64,000 bases of DNA from Xanthomonas hortorum. Lineage in GTDB: Bacteria; Pseudomonadota; Gammaproteobacteria; Xanthomonadales; Xanthomonadaceae. Under the pieces are notes generated by a model that worked only from the letters and a program-made list of their open reading frames with translations, made no database searches and was not told the DNA's origin. The stretch is from positions 5,379,373 through 5,443,372 of the forward strand of contig NZ_CP101417.1 in the NCBI RefSeq assembly GCF_024339125.1. The letters are read 5' to 3'. The position numbers were made by a program, and so were the translations under genes. Every line of letters begins with the position of its first letter. Position 1 is the first letter of the stretch. This document shows, in pieces, positions 17,099-26,431 of the stretch.

Positions 17099-19576
17099 AT
17101 GACTGATCAATCCTCAAAACGTGGGCTAGGCACCTGGTTGCTGGTCGCCTATGCGGTGGTGATCGCCGTGCTCGGTGCGGTGCTTGCCTACGAAGGCGGC
17201 CGCCTGGTTGCCGTTGGCGGTTCCTGGTACTACCTGTTGGCGGGCATCGGCCTGTTCCTGGCTGGCGTCTTGCTGGCGCTGGGCAAGCGTGCCGGCCTGT
17301 GGCTGTTTGGCGCCACGCTGGCGGCCACCATCGCGTGGGCGCTGTGGGAAGTGGGCCTGGATGGCTGGGGCCTGGTCCCGCGGCTGGCCATGATGTCGGT
17401 GCTCGGCCTGGTGCTGCTGCCGTTCTGGGGTGTGGCGCGTCGGCGCATGCAGCCGTTGTCGGGTCTGGGCTATGTGCTGGTGACCGGCGTGCTGCCGATC
17501 CTGGGCGCAGCGCTGATCCTGTGGCCGTTGCTGGTACCGCGCAATGTCGAACTGGCCGATGCCTCCAAGCTGCCGGCCGAGAACGCAACCCCGTTCAGCC
17601 GCGCCAACGTGCCCAGCCCGGACGGCAACGTCGCGGCCAACCACGATGCCAGCAACTGGACGTCGTACGCCGGCTCCAACCTGTCCAACCACTACACTCC
17701 GGGCGCGCAGATCACCCCGGAAAACGCCAAACAGCTCAAGGTGGCCTGGGAATTTCATACCGGCGATCTCAAGCCGGCCGGCTCCAAGCTGGGCTACGCC
17801 TTCCAGAACACCCCACTCAAGGTCGGCGAGCTGCTCTACATCTGCACCCCGACCCAGAAGGTGATCGCGGTGGAAGCGGCCAACGGCAAGGAGCGCTGGC
17901 GCTTCGACCCGCAGACCAACCCGAAGGCGATGGCCGGCGTTGCCGCCACCACCTGCCGTGGCGTGTCGTACTACCAGGCACCGGAAGGCACCGCCGAGTG
18001 CCCGACCCGGATCTTCTGGCCGATGGTCGACGGCCGCCTCGGCGCGCTGGATGCGCAGACCGGCAAGCTGTGCACCAGCTTCGGCAACAACGGTTATGTG
18101 GACCTCAATGCCGGCACCGGCAACACCAAGCCGGGCTTCGTCGGCCCGACTTCGCCGCCGGTGGTGATGCGCGGTGTGGTGATCCAGCCCACCGGCCAGG
18201 TGCGCGACGGCCAGGAAGGCGATGCGCCCTCGGGCGTGGTGCGTGGCTTCGATGCGCTCACCGGCCAGCTGCGTTGGGCCTGGGACCTGGGCAACCCGGC
18301 GATCACCGCCGAGCCGCCGGCCGGCCAGACCTATACCCGTTCGACCCCGAACGTGTGGTCGCTGATGTCCGCCGACGACGAGCTGGGCCTGGTCTATCTG
18401 CCCACCGGCAATGCCTCGGGCGACTTCTTCGGCAAGGGCCGCACGCCGCAGGATGAGGAATACACCGCCTCCCTGGTCGCCGTGGACGCGGCCACCGGCA
18501 AGGAGCGTTGGCACTTCCGCACCGTCAACCACGACCTGTGGGATTACGACATCGGCCCGCAGCCGAACCTGGTCGATTGGCCGGTCGCTGGCGGCGGTAC
18601 CCGTCCTGCGGTGATCCAGGCCACCAAGTCCGGCCAAGTGTTCGTGCTGGACCGTGCCACCGGCGAGCCGATCATGCCGGTCAAGCAGATCGCCGTGCCG
18701 CAAGGCACCGATCACGGCGATTTTACCGCTGCCACGCAGCCGATCTCGCCGGGCATGCCCAATACCGTGGGCGCGCCGAGCCGCGAGTACGAAACCATCA
18801 TCGAATCCGATGCCTGGGGCATGACTCCGTTCGACCAGCTGGCCTGCCGTATTCAGTTCAAGCAGCTGCGCTACGAAGGCATGTTCACCCCGCCGACCCT
18901 GCAAGGCTCGCTGGCGTTCACCGGCAACCACGGCGGCATCAACTGGGGCGGCGTCTCGGTCGATCTGCAGCGCGGCATCATGGTGATGAACAGTAATCGC
19001 CTGCCCTACACCTTGCAGGTCTATACCCGCGAGAAAATGAACGAGCTGGGCGTGGTCTCGGTGTTCGACGGCAAGAGCAAGACCCCCGGCTACATGGCGC
19101 AGAAGGGCCTGGCCTACGGCGCGCGCAAGGAGCCGTGGATGTCGCCGCTCAACACCCCGTGCGTGGCACCGCCGTGGGGCTACATCTCCGGTGTGGATTT
19201 GCGCACGCAGCAGGTGATCTGGCGCCGTCCGCTGGGCACCGGCTACGACCAGGGCCCGATGGGCATCCCGTCCAAGACCAAGTTCGAAATCGGTACGCCC
19301 AATAACAGCGGCTCGCTGGCCACCGCCGGCGGCGTGACCTTCATCGGCGCGACCCTGGACGACTTCATGCGTGGCTTCGACACCCGCACCGGCAAGCAGG
19401 TCTGGGAGACCCGCGTGCCGGCCGGCCCGCAGGCAGCCCCGCTGAGCTACACCATCGACGGCAAGCAGTACATCGTGGCCGCCGTGGGTGGACACGACCG
19501 CATGGAAACCAAGTCCGGCGACAGCGTCATCGCCTGGGCGCTGCCGGACGATGCGCAGGCCACGCCGGCCAAGTAA
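17099..19576 (+). CDS. gcd: Membrane-bound PQQ-dependent glucose dehydrogenase
   Basis: An 825-residue quinoprotein that oxidises glucose to gluconolactone in the periplasm and passes electrons to ubiquinone. About five membrane helices occupy residues 12-155. An eight-bladed PQQ beta-propeller follows, opening with NWTSYAGSNLSNHYTPGAQI. Visible family motifs are FRTVNHDLWDYDIGPQPNL (around the catalytic Asp), QVFVLDRATGEPI, LQGSLAFTGNHGGINWGG and GGHDRMETKSGDSVIAWALP at the C-terminus. It stands alone and is followed by a strong terminator. It needs PQQ, whose synthesis genes are not in this window. Confidence 0.95.
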   Translation: MTDQSSKRGLGTWLLVAYAVVIAVLGAVLAYEGGRLVAVGGSWYYLLAGIGLFLAGVLLALGKRAGLWLFGATLAATIAWALWEVGLDGWGLVPRLAMMSVLGLVLLPFWGVARRRMQPLSGLGYVLVTGVLPILGAALILWPLLVPRNVELADASKLPAENATPFSRANVPSPDGNVAANHDASNWTSYAGSNLSNHYTPGAQITPENAKQLKVAWEFHTGDLKPAGSKLGYAFQNTPLKVGELLYICTPTQKVIAVEAANGKERWRFDPQTNPKAMAGVAATTCRGVSYYQAPEGTAECPTRIFWPMVDGRLGALDAQTGKLCTSFGNNGYVDLNAGTGNTKPGFVGPTSPPVVMRGVVIQPTGQVRDGQEGDAPSGVVRGFDALTGQLRWAWDLGNPAITAEPPAGQTYTRSTPNVWSLMSADDELGLVYLPTGNASGDFFGKGRTPQDEEYTASLVAVDAATGKERWHFRTVNHDLWDYDIGPQPNLVDWPVAGGGTRPAVIQATKSGQVFVLDRATGEPIMPVKQIAVPQGTDHGDFTAATQPISPGMPNTVGAPSREYETIIESDAWGMTPFDQLACRIQFKQLRYEGMFTPPTLQGSLAFTGNHGGINWGGVSVDLQRGIMVMNSNRLPYTLQVYTREKMNELGVVSVFDGKSKTPGYMAQKGLAYGARKEPWMSPLNTPCVAPPWGYISGVDLRTQQVIWRRPLGTGYDQGPMGIPSKTKFEIGTPNNSGSLATAGGVTFIGATLDDFMRGFDTRTGKQVWETRVPAGPQAAPLSYTIDGKQYIVAAVGGHDRMETKSGDSVIAWALPDDAQATPAK

Positions 19577-19608
19577 TCGGCCAACACTGCGTTAGTTTGT
19601 GCAAATCG

Positions 19609-19639
19609 AACCGACCGTCGCGAGACGGTCGGTTTTTTT
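19609..19639 (+). terminator. Rho-independent terminator of gcd
   Basis: An 11-bp perfect stem AACCGACCGTC / GACGGTCGGTT with loop GCGA, followed by a further T-run ending at 19639. It is 32 bp after the gcd stop. Confidence 0.92.
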
Positions 19640-19912
19640 GTGGGGATTGGAAGTGGGAATCGTAAGAGCGGTTGCGAGTGTCGCGGCTGATGGGAGGCGT
19701 GCGCGCTTCTAAAACGCCTACCGCAGAGGAGATTCCAGCGTGAAACCAGCTAGTGATATTTCACTCGAAATTTACATTTGAAAAATCAGATACCGACACC
19801 GCACAACCATTCCACCGCGTACCAAACCGAACTGAAACCGCTTCCAAATCAATCACATCGGCCATTTCGTCCGCTTAGCGCCCACATTCCGACGAACGGC
19901 AATTTCACGCCG

Positions 19913-19939
19913 TCATGATTCGGGCTCAGCCGCCGATAC
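19913..19939 (+). promoter_or_regulatory. Sigma-28 (FliA) promoter of the chemoreceptor gene
   Basis: TCATGATT (19913-19920), an 11-nt spacer and GCCGATAC (19932-19939) match the flagellar sigma-28 pattern TCAAGTTT-N11-GCCGATAA. It lies 66 bp before the chemoreceptor ATG. The remainder of 19640-19912 contains nothing recognisable. Confidence 0.7.
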
Positions 19940-20005
19940 CCCCATTGCAGCGTATTTCCTGCCGGACGCAGACCCATCCCAGATCACCTAGTCGGACCCC
20001 AGCCT

Positions 20006-21874
20006 ATGTTGCCTTCACACGATGCCACCGCTGTCCCCCGCCCATCTGCCGGCAGGAGCCTTGCGCGTGCCACCGGAATGGCCTGGCTTCCCGCCGCTGC
20101 GCACATCGGGCTACTGGTATTGCTGACGCTCTACGCCGCCACGTTGGTGCCCGGTGGTTTTTGGAGCGAGCTGGGACGGATGTTGCCGGCACTGCTGGTG
20201 GTGGGCATCGCCAGTGCAGGGCTGTGGTGGTGGTCGCGCCGTCGCACCAGCGCACAGTTGCAGCAGGCGATCGGCGTGGTCGCTGCGATGGGCGATGAGC
20301 GCTTCCAGCGCGTGGAGCTGCGCAATGCCTCCGGCGAGCTTGCGCCGTTGCTGCAGGCGCTGCAGGCGACCCAGGACAAGCTGGCCATCCGCATCGACGT
20401 GATGGAACAAGGCCTGCGCCATGGCCAGTTCGTGATCAAGGCGCTGGACGATCTGGACACCATGATCCGCATCGCCGACGACGACGGCCAGGTGCTGTTC
20501 GCCAATCGCAAATTGCTCGCAATGCTCAAGCTGATCGAGCCGGATGTGCAGAGCTTCCGCCCCAGCTTCCATGCCGAAGGCTTCGTCGGCGGCAGCATCG
20601 GCGACATCTATCCGGACAGCCAGGCGGCGATCGACCGCATGCGCGCATTGACCGCTTCCAAAGCGGTGCGCGCGCCGTTCTTCGGCCGCCAGATCGACTT
20701 CGTCTACAGCCCCGTCATCGCCGCCGACGGCACCAAGCTGGGCACCATCGCGCAGTGGATGGACGTCACCGCGCAGGTCAACGCCGAGCAGGCGCTGATC
20801 CAGATCATCGATGCCGCCGCGGTCGGCGATTTCAGCCGGCGCATGCAGATGGACGGCATGGACGGTGTACTGCTGTCGCTGGCCCAGGGCATCAACCGCA
20901 TCTACGACTCGGTGGAAACCCACCTGGCCGCGTTGGCACGCGTGATCGGCGCCATGGCCGAAGGCGACCTCACCCAGCGTGTGGAGGGCGATGCGCACGG
21001 CATCTTTGCGCGCCTGCGCGACGACACCAACCAGACCGTGCTCCGTCTGACCGAAATCATCGGCGGCATCCAGGTTGCCTCCGACACCATTCGCCAGGCC
21101 GCGGTGGAAATCGCCGCCGGCAACACCGACCTGTCCGAACGCACCGAGCAACAGGCCGCCAACCTCGAAGAAACCGCAAGCTCCATGGAAGAACTCACCT
21201 CCACCGTGAAGCAGAATGCGGAAAGCGCACTGCAGGCCAATCGCCTGGTGGTGGGCACCGGCGAAGTGGCGCAGAGCGGCGGCAAGGTGATGGACGATGT
21301 GGTGTCCACCATGAGCCAGATCAGCACCGCCTCGCGCAAGATCGGCGAGATCATCGGCGTCATCGACGGCATCGCCTTCCAGACCAATATCCTGGCGCTC
21401 AACGCCGCAGTGGAAGCCGCACGCGCGGGCGAACAAGGCCGTGGTTTCGCCGTGGTCGCCTCGGAAGTGCGCGCATTGGCGAGGCGCTCGGCCGATGCGG
21501 CCAAGGAGATCAAGACGCTGATCGCCGACTCCACCGACAAGGTCGAACTGGGCTCGGGCCTGGTGCACCGCGCCGGCGCGACCATGCGCGAGATCGTCGG
21601 CTCGGTCAAACACGTCACCGACATCATGAGCGAGATCACCGCCGCCAGCGCCGAGCAATCCAGCGGCATCGAACAGGTCAACCGCACGGTCGCGCAACTG
21701 GACGAAGTCACCCAACGCAACGCCGCGCTGGTGGAAGAAGCCACCGCCGCTGCACGCAGCCTGGAAGAACAGGCCGTGGAGCTGGCCGATGCGGTGTCGA
21801 TCTTCCGCCTGCAGCCTGCCCATAGCGGCAACGCAAACGTAGTGCGTGCAAGTTTTGGAAACGCGGCGGCGTAA
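20006..21874 (+). CDS. Methyl-accepting chemotaxis protein with PAS-like sensor
   Basis: A 622-residue receptor. Two close membrane spans (about residues 29-47 and 53-76) leave almost no periplasmic loop, so sensing is probably cytoplasmic or membrane-linked. Residues 130-260 look PAS-like ([17 protein letters not shown], then [20 protein letters not shown]). HAMP-like helices follow. The signalling hairpin is [20 protein letters not shown] near residue 452, then [20 protein letters not shown], the CheA/CheW-binding tip. Methylation helices carry [16 protein letters not shown]. No CheR-docking pentapeptide ends the protein. A sigma-28 promoter lies 66 bp upstream. Confidence 0.93.
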   Translation: MLPSHDATAVPRPSAGRSLARATGMAWLPAAAHIGLLVLLTLYAATLVPGGFWSELGRMLPALLVVGIASAGLWWWSRRRTSAQLQQAIGVVAAMGDERFQRVELRNASGELAPLLQALQATQDKLAIRIDVMEQGLRHGQFVIKALDDLDTMIRIADDDGQVLFANRKLLAMLKLIEPDVQSFRPSFHAEGFVGGSIGDIYPDSQAAIDRMRALTASKAVRAPFFGRQIDFVYSPVIAADGTKLGTIAQWMDVTAQVNAEQALIQIIDAAAVGDFSRRMQMDGMDGVLLSLAQGINRIYDSVETHLAALARVIGAMAEGDLTQRVEGDAHGIFARLRDDTNQTVLRLTEIIGGIQVASDTIRQAAVEIAAGNTDLSERTEQQAANLEETASSMEELTSTVKQNAESALQANRLVVGTGEVAQSGGKVMDDVVSTMSQISTASRKIGEIIGVIDGIAFQTNILALNAAVEAARAGEQGRGFAVVASEVRALARRSADAAKEIKTLIADSTDKVELGSGLVHRAGATMREIVGSVKHVTDIMSEITAASAEQSSGIEQVNRTVAQLDEVTQRNAALVEEATAAARSLEEQAVELADAVSIFRLQPAHSGNANVVRASFGNAAA

Positions 21875-21893
21875 GCGGCCGTCACGGAATCAC

Positions 21894-21961
21894 CGTAGGA
21901 GCGCACCTGGGCGCGATGGGCGTTACCGGTAACGCCCATCGCGCCCAGGTGCGCTCCTACG
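21894..21961. repeat. 68-bp perfect palindrome, GTAG-headed REP pair
   Basis: Positions 21894-21927 are the exact reverse complement of 21928-21961. Each arm starts CGTAGGAGCGCACCTGGGCG, the GTAG-headed repetitive extragenic palindrome type known in Stenotrophomonas and Xanthomonas, so this is a head-to-head REP pair. It lies 19 bp after the chemoreceptor stop and could also act as a transcript-end structure. Confidence 0.88.
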
Positions 21962-22042
21962 ACAAGCAAACGTGCCGGTCCGCAGTTCCAGATCAAACAC
22001 ATGCGACCGAATAACCAGCCATCGTGAAAATCGGCGCGCTAT

Positions 22043-22111
22043 CGTAGGAGCGTGCTTGCGCGCGATGAAGCGTTATCGGTAACGCCCGTCGCGCACAAGT
22101 GCGCTCCTACG
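22043..22111. repeat. Imperfect GTAG-headed REP pair
   Basis: CGTAGGAGCGTGCTTGCGCG ... GCGCACAAGTGCGCTCCTACG forms an inverted repeat of the same family as 21894-21961 but with several mismatches. It lies 25 bp downstream of the DCC gene stop. Confidence 0.8.
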
Positions 22112-22136
22112 CGGAGCTCGCTCGCTAAGATAAGCG

Positions 22137-22622
22137 CTAATCAAGAAACCGTGCACGCTGCTCGGGGCTTGGCAGCATGCAATGCTCGGTGCGACCGAAC
22201 CAGCGATAGCGATTGCGTGCGATCAGGCGATAGCCGATGTCGCGCACACTGCTGGGCACTACGCGCAACACCGTGGCCAGCCGCCAGACGCCGCCTAAGC
22301 CAGCCAGGACCCGCACGATCGCATCGCTGTCGGTCCACGCACCGCTGGCATCCACCAGTAGAAACGACAGCGGGTCGTCCGGATCCAGACCGTGCTGCAA
22401 CAACAGCGCGCGCCCGGCCTGGCCCTGCATTGCGGCAAAGCGATAACGCCCATGCCGATCGTGACGCAGCAGAAATTTGACCCAGCCATTGCACAGCAGA
22501 CACACGCCATCGAACACGATGGTCGCGCGCGCTTCGCCTGGCTTACCGCAGCGCGGCTCCACGCGAGGCGGCTCCACGCGAGGCGGCTCTGGGTGAGAAG
22601 GCTCCGATTGAGGCAGCTCCAC
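22137..22622 (-). CDS. DCC-family (DUF393) thiol-disulfide oxidoreductase-like protein
   Basis: The DCC domain begins ATIVFDGVCLLCNGWVKFLL, with the DGxCxLC motif that names the family, and continues RFAAMQGQAGRALL, SFLLVDASGAW and YRWFGRTEHCMLP. I chose GTG at 22622, giving 161 residues, because GAGGTG lies 6 nt upstream; TTG 22661, GTG 22631 and later in-repeat GTGs are alternatives. The N-terminal 25 residues before the domain are a Pro/Glu repeat (HVELPQSEP..., PPRVEPPRVEP) encoded by a tandem of about 15 nt. It is the last gene of the rluD-pgeF-DUF4166 run. Confidence 0.8.
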   Translation of the reverse strand: MELPQSEPSHPEPPRVEPPRVEPRCGKPGEARATIVFDGVCLLCNGWVKFLLRHDRHGRYRFAAMQGQAGRALLLQHGLDPDDPLSFLLVDASGAWTDSDAIVRVLAGLGGVWRLATVLRVVPSSVRDIGYRLIARNRYRWFGRTEHCMLPSPEQRARFLD

Positions 22623-22647
22623 GTGAGGCACCTCAACGAACGGTGGA

Positions 22648-23175
22648 TCAACGCGGTTCAAGCCAACCCTCGTAGCGAATGAACGGGCCGACCAGCGGCA
22701 GGTGCACGTCGTCGACCAGAAATCCATAGCGGCCAGCGTCGGCATGCTCGCGGCAACGCACCTGCTCGAACCAGCGCGCAGGCAGCGGAATCCAGCCGAA
22801 CGCCCACACCCGGATGGCCTGCCAGTACAGCGACTGCGTATCGGCGTGCAGCGCGAATTCGAAGCGCACTGCGCCCAGGTGTTCGCGCAAGCCGTTGCCG
22901 TGCCGCCACAAGCGCGAGTGCATCGGCAGGCCGTCAAAACAGCGATGCCAGCGCTCGCCATTCGCGTCGGCAAGAAACTCCACTTCGACCTCCACTTCGC
23001 CGCTGCGCGGCAACCGGCTCAGCATCGCCAGCACTGGCACCAACAGATGGCGACCGCGCTGGATCTGCGCCCGACCGGCAAAGGTCTGCCGCAGCTGCAC
23101 CGAATGCAGCGCACGCACCGGCACAGGCAGCTGCGCGAAGGCGCCCTGCCCCAGCACCTGCGCGAACAACGGCAT
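22648..23175 (-). CDS. DUF4166 domain protein
   Basis: A 175-residue protein matching DUF4166, a domain that also occurs fused to saccharopine-dehydrogenase-like proteins. Visible conserved segments are MPLFAQVLGQGAFAQLP, HSVQLRQTFAGRAQIQRG, RWHRCFDG (the W-x-R-x-F core) and GPFIRYEGWLEP at the end. Function is unknown. It is separated from pgeF by 2 bp upstream and from the DCC gene by about 25 bp downstream, so it should be in the same operon. Confidence 0.75.
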   Translation of the reverse strand: MPLFAQVLGQGAFAQLPVPVRALHSVQLRQTFAGRAQIQRGRHLLVPVLAMLSRLPRSGEVEVEVEFLADANGERWHRCFDGLPMHSRLWRHGNGLREHLGAVRFEFALHADTQSLYWQAIRVWAFGWIPLPARWFEQVRCREHADAGRYGFLVDDVHLPLVGPFIRYEGWLEPR

Positions 23176-23177
23176 GC

Positions 23178-23993
23178 TCAGGGCGCGATCCAGGCCAGCG
23201 TGGCCATGCGCCCGCTACGGCGATCGCGACGATGCGAGAAGAACCGTTGCGGGTCGGAAATGGTGCACAACCCACCACCATGGATGGCGCCAGCCGGCAC
23301 ACCGGCCTGCTGCAGGCGCTGACGCGCCAAGGCATACAGATCCACCAGCCAGTGCCCCGGGCGCGTGGCGACAAATGCGCTTTGCGCCTGCGCATCGTGC
23401 GCGACGAAGGCGTCGAACACGTCCTGCCCGATTTCGTACACCTGCGGCCCCGCCGCCGGCCCCAACCACGCCACCATGTGCTGCGGCGGCGTGCGCATGG
23501 CCGCCACGCTGCGCTCCAGCATGCCGTCGGCCAACCCGCGCCAACCCGCATGTGCGGCGGCGACTTCGCTGCCATCGCCAGCGGCGAGCACGACCGGCAA
23601 GCAATCGGCGGTGAGGATCGCCAGCACCACGCCGGGCACGTCGGTCACCGAAGCATCGGCAACCGCTTCCCGCGCACCCGGCGCGACATCCTCCGCAGCA
23701 CTGATCGGCTCGCCGGTCGCAACCGGCGGCGCAGCGAAGCGCACCACCTCCACCCCATGCACCTGGCGCAACCAGTGCGGCGTGCTGGGCAGTGCCAGCG
23801 CCTCGACCAGCAGCGCCCGGTTGCGCTCCACCCGTTCCGGCACGTCGCCGTCGGCAGCGTTGCGATTGCCGAGGTTGAGCGTGTCGAACGGCGCCTGCGA
23901 TTCGCCCAGGCCGTAACGCAGCGTGGTCAGTGCGTGGATGCGCGGCGGTGCCGGCCAGTTGGCCGGCAACACGAACGGCGCGACGGCTGCCAC
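23178..23993 (-). CDS. pgeF: Peptidoglycan editing factor / multicopper polyphenol oxidase (laccase-domain) family protein
   Basis: A 271-residue YfiH/PgeF protein. The characteristic zinc-binding His/Cys positions are visible in PHWLRQVHGVEVV, LAILTADCLPVVL and VAAAHAGWRGLADG. Family members act as purine nucleoside phosphorylases or proofread L-Ser/L-Ala in peptidoglycan precursors. The start is GTG at 23993, 1 bp after the rluD stop; rluD followed by pgeF is a widespread gene order, which supports the call. Confidence 0.9.
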   Translation of the reverse strand: MAAVAPFVLPANWPAPPRIHALTTLRYGLGESQAPFDTLNLGNRNAADGDVPERVERNRALLVEALALPSTPHWLRQVHGVEVVRFAAPPVATGEPISAAEDVAPGAREAVADASVTDVPGVVLAILTADCLPVVLAAGDGSEVAAAHAGWRGLADGMLERSVAAMRTPPQHMVAWLGPAAGPQVYEIGQDVFDAFVAHDAQAQSAFVATRPGHWLVDLYALARQRLQQAGVPAGAIHGGGLCTISDPQRFFSHRRDRRSGRMATLAWIAP

Positions 23994-23994
23994 C

Positions 23995-24990
23995 TTAGCG
24001 GCGTGCCTGCTCGGCGTTGCGCACGCTGTCTTCGCGCAACGCGGTCATCAACCGCTGCAGATCCACCGGCACCGGCGCGCTGGCGCGCACCGGCTCGCCG
24101 CTGACCGGATGCAGGAATTCCAGGGTTTCGGCATGCAACGCCTGGCGCTTGAAGGTGCGCAATTCATGCACCAATTCGTCGCTGGCGCCCTTGGGCAACT
24201 TGAGCGCGCCGCCGTACAGCGGGTCGCCGACGATCGGCGATTTCAGATGCGCCATATGCACGCGAATCTGATGGGTGCGCCCGGTTTCCAGCCGGCATTC
24301 CAGCGCGGTGTGCGCACGGAAGCGCTCGCGCAGGCGGTAATGGGTGACCGCATCGCGGCCGTCGTCGCGCACCGCCATCTTCAGCCGATCGCGCGGATGG
24401 CGGTCGATCGGCGCATTGGCGGTGCCGCCGGAGACCAGCGCGCCCACCACCACCGCCAGGTACTGGCGATGCACATCGCGCGCGGACAGCTGCTCCACCA
24501 GCGCGGTCTGCGCCTGCACGGTGCGCGCCACCACCATCACGCCGCTGGTGTCCTTGTCCAGGCGATGCACCACGCCGGCGCGCGGCACGGCCGCAAGCGC
24601 CGGGTCGCGGAACAGCAGCGCATTGACCAGGGTGCCGTCCGGATTGCCCGCGCCCGGGTGGACCACCAGCCCGGCCGGCTTGTCGATCACCAGCACCTGG
24701 TCGTCTTCGTACAACACGCTCAGCGGGATGTCCTGCGGCTCGGAACGGGTCTGGATTTCCAGCACCACCTGCACCTGCACGCTCTCGCCGCCGCGCAAGG
24801 TGTCGCGCGGACGCGCCATTTCGCCGTTCAGCAGCGCATCGCCGGATTTGATCCACTCCGACAGCCGCGAGCGCGAGAATTCGGGGAACAGCTCGGCCAG
24901 CACCGCGTCGAAACGGCGCCCTGCGGCGTTGTCGGGCACGATGGCCTGGCGGATGGACGGGTCAAGGGGTTCGGCAGATGGGTCGGACAT
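23995..24990 (-). CDS. rluD: 23S rRNA pseudouridine synthase (RluD family)
   Basis: A 331-residue enzyme that modifies uridines in helix 69 of 23S rRNA. An N-terminal S4-like RNA-binding segment contains [16 protein letters not shown]. The catalytic domain carries the RluA/RluD signature [20 protein letters not shown] with the catalytic Asp, plus [16 protein letters not shown]. The start is set at MSDPSAEPL (24990); GTG at 25002 is also open. It is divergent from bamD, an arrangement common in gammaproteobacteria. Confidence 0.93.
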   Translation of the reverse strand: MSDPSAEPLDPSIRQAIVPDNAAGRRFDAVLAELFPEFSRSRLSEWIKSGDALLNGEMARPRDTLRGGESVQVQVVLEIQTRSEPQDIPLSVLYEDDQVLVIDKPAGLVVHPGAGNPDGTLVNALLFRDPALAAVPRAGVVHRLDKDTSGVMVVARTVQAQTALVEQLSARDVHRQYLAVVVGALVSGGTANAPIDRHPRDRLKMAVRDDGRDAVTHYRLRERFRAHTALECRLETGRTHQIRVHMAHLKSPIVGDPLYGGALKLPKGASDELVHELRTFKRQALHAETLEFLHPVSGEPVRASAPVPVDLQRLMTALREDSVRNAEQARR

Positions 24991-25109
24991 GGACACAGGC
25001 ACTCAGGCAAAAGCGGGAATTTGGGGTCCGGGCGGCGGGAGTCAGTCGCCGGACAGGCCACTAGGCTATCATCGCGCTCTCGTTTTCCTGATGCGTCCTG
25101 CCCAGACCC

Positions 25110-25991
25110 ATGATCCGACGGTCCACGTTTTCCGCGCCTGCGCGCCTGATTGCCCTCATGCTGGTGATGGCGTTCGTCGTCACCGGTTGCCACCGCGGCG
25201 CCAAGAACAAGAATCCCGACGAGGGCATGCCGGTCGAGCAGCTGTACGGCAAGAGTCACGGCCTGATGGAGAAAGGCAACTGGGCCGGCGCCGAAGCCAG
25301 CTACAAGCGCCTGATCGCCCAGTACCCGTACGGCCCGTACACCGAGCAGGCGATGATCGAGACTGCGTATGCGCAGTACAAGGCCGGCAAGCACGACGAC
25401 ACCGTCTCCAGCGTCGACCGCTTCATCCGCACCTACCCGACCCATCGCAACATCTCGTATCTGTATTACCTGCGCGGGCTGGCCAATAGCAACCGCGACA
25501 CGGTGTTCCTGCGCCGCGTGTGGTCGCTGGACCCGAGCCGTCGCGATCTGTCCTCGCCGCAGCAGGCCTACAACGACTTCAACACCGTCACCGACCGCTA
25601 TCCGAACAGCCGTTACGCGCCGGATGCGCGCAAGCGGATGATCGAACTGCGCGACGTGTTCGCCCAGCATGAGCTGGACAACGCGCTGTACTACCTGCGT
25701 CGCAATGCCTGGGTCTCGGCGGCCGGTCGTGCCAATTACCTGCTGGAAACCTATCCGCAGAGCGCCTACCAGTACGACGCAGTCGCGGTGCTGGCCGAGG
25801 CCTATACACACCTGGGCAACAAGACCCTGGCCGCCGACGCGCGCCGCGTGCTGGAGCTCAACAGCCCGCAGCATCCGTGGCTGACCGGCAACTGGCCGAA
25901 GTACCCGTGGGCCATCCGCAAGCTCAACCCGTTCGCTGGCGAGAAATCTGCCGCCAGTGGCGAGCGCAACTCGCAGATGAGTCGCGACTAA
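25110..25991 (+). CDS. bamD: Outer membrane assembly lipoprotein BamD
   Basis: A 293-residue lipoprotein of the BAM complex that folds outer-membrane proteins such as the TonB receptors here. The signal peptide ends in the lipobox VVTGC (Cys27). TPR-like helices follow, including MEKGNWAGAEASYKRLIAQY, family motif YPYGPYTEQAMIETAYAQYK, SYLYYLRGLANSNRDT and ENALYYLRR-like HELDNALYYLRRNAWVSA. Length and motif order fit BamD/ComL. It is divergent from rluD. Confidence 0.95.
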   Translation: MIRRSTFSAPARLIALMLVMAFVVTGCHRGAKNKNPDEGMPVEQLYGKSHGLMEKGNWAGAEASYKRLIAQYPYGPYTEQAMIETAYAQYKAGKHDDTVSSVDRFIRTYPTHRNISYLYYLRGLANSNRDTVFLRRVWSLDPSRRDLSSPQQAYNDFNTVTDRYPNSRYAPDARKRMIELRDVFAQHELDNALYYLRRNAWVSAAGRANYLLETYPQSAYQYDAVAVLAEAYTHLGNKTLAADARRVLELNSPQHPWLTGNWPKYPWAIRKLNPFAGEKSAASGERNSQMSRD

Positions 25992-26099
25992 GTTTGCGTC
26001 ATAGCTGCTTCTAAATGCAGTCAGAAGCTCAGCTCAAACGCTGAGCCGATCGAGGGCGCGATGCCTTCACCAGAGAGTGAGTCGGTGCTTTGTTGAAAA

Positions 26100-26238
26100 C
26101 ATGCACACCGACCATCTCGACTGGTCCTTGCCCGCCCACCGTCGCGGGACCTTACGCGGCATGGATGCCGCGTAAGAGCTTACAAGGACGTACTTGCAGC
26201 GTGTCCCGCGATGGTGGGCGGGCAAGGGCCCTGCAGCC
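26100..26238. repeat. 139-bp palindromic repeat, copy 2
   Basis: Nearly identical to 5162-5300 (differences at about four positions), with the same 24-bp outer stem and internal CTTACGCGGCAT hairpin. A shared upstream segment (GCAGTCAGAAGCTC ... TCGAGGGCGCGATGCC, about 26018-26068) corresponds to 4916-4952, so the homologous unit is longer than the palindrome itself. It lies between bamD and the glycosidase gene; 25992-26431 contains no gene that I can support. Confidence 0.8.
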
Positions 26239-26431
26239 AGGTCGCAGATCGACGGCTCTGCAGCCAGGCCGCAGAGTAGTGGCCCGCTCAATTCACCTGT
26301 CTGCCGACACAGCGGTGGACTCTGCGCAAATCCAGGAACCGGCGCCAGATCACCTAACAGCCGCGATTGGCTGCCTATACTCGACCCCGAAGAAGATCCG
26401 ACTCCCCACCGGCGCCAGCCAAGGAGGCCGC

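Noticed and set aside
17126..19495. 789-codon open frame antisense to gcd
   Set aside because: Same reason: it lies wholly inside the well-supported glucose dehydrogenase and shows only antisense-type composition.
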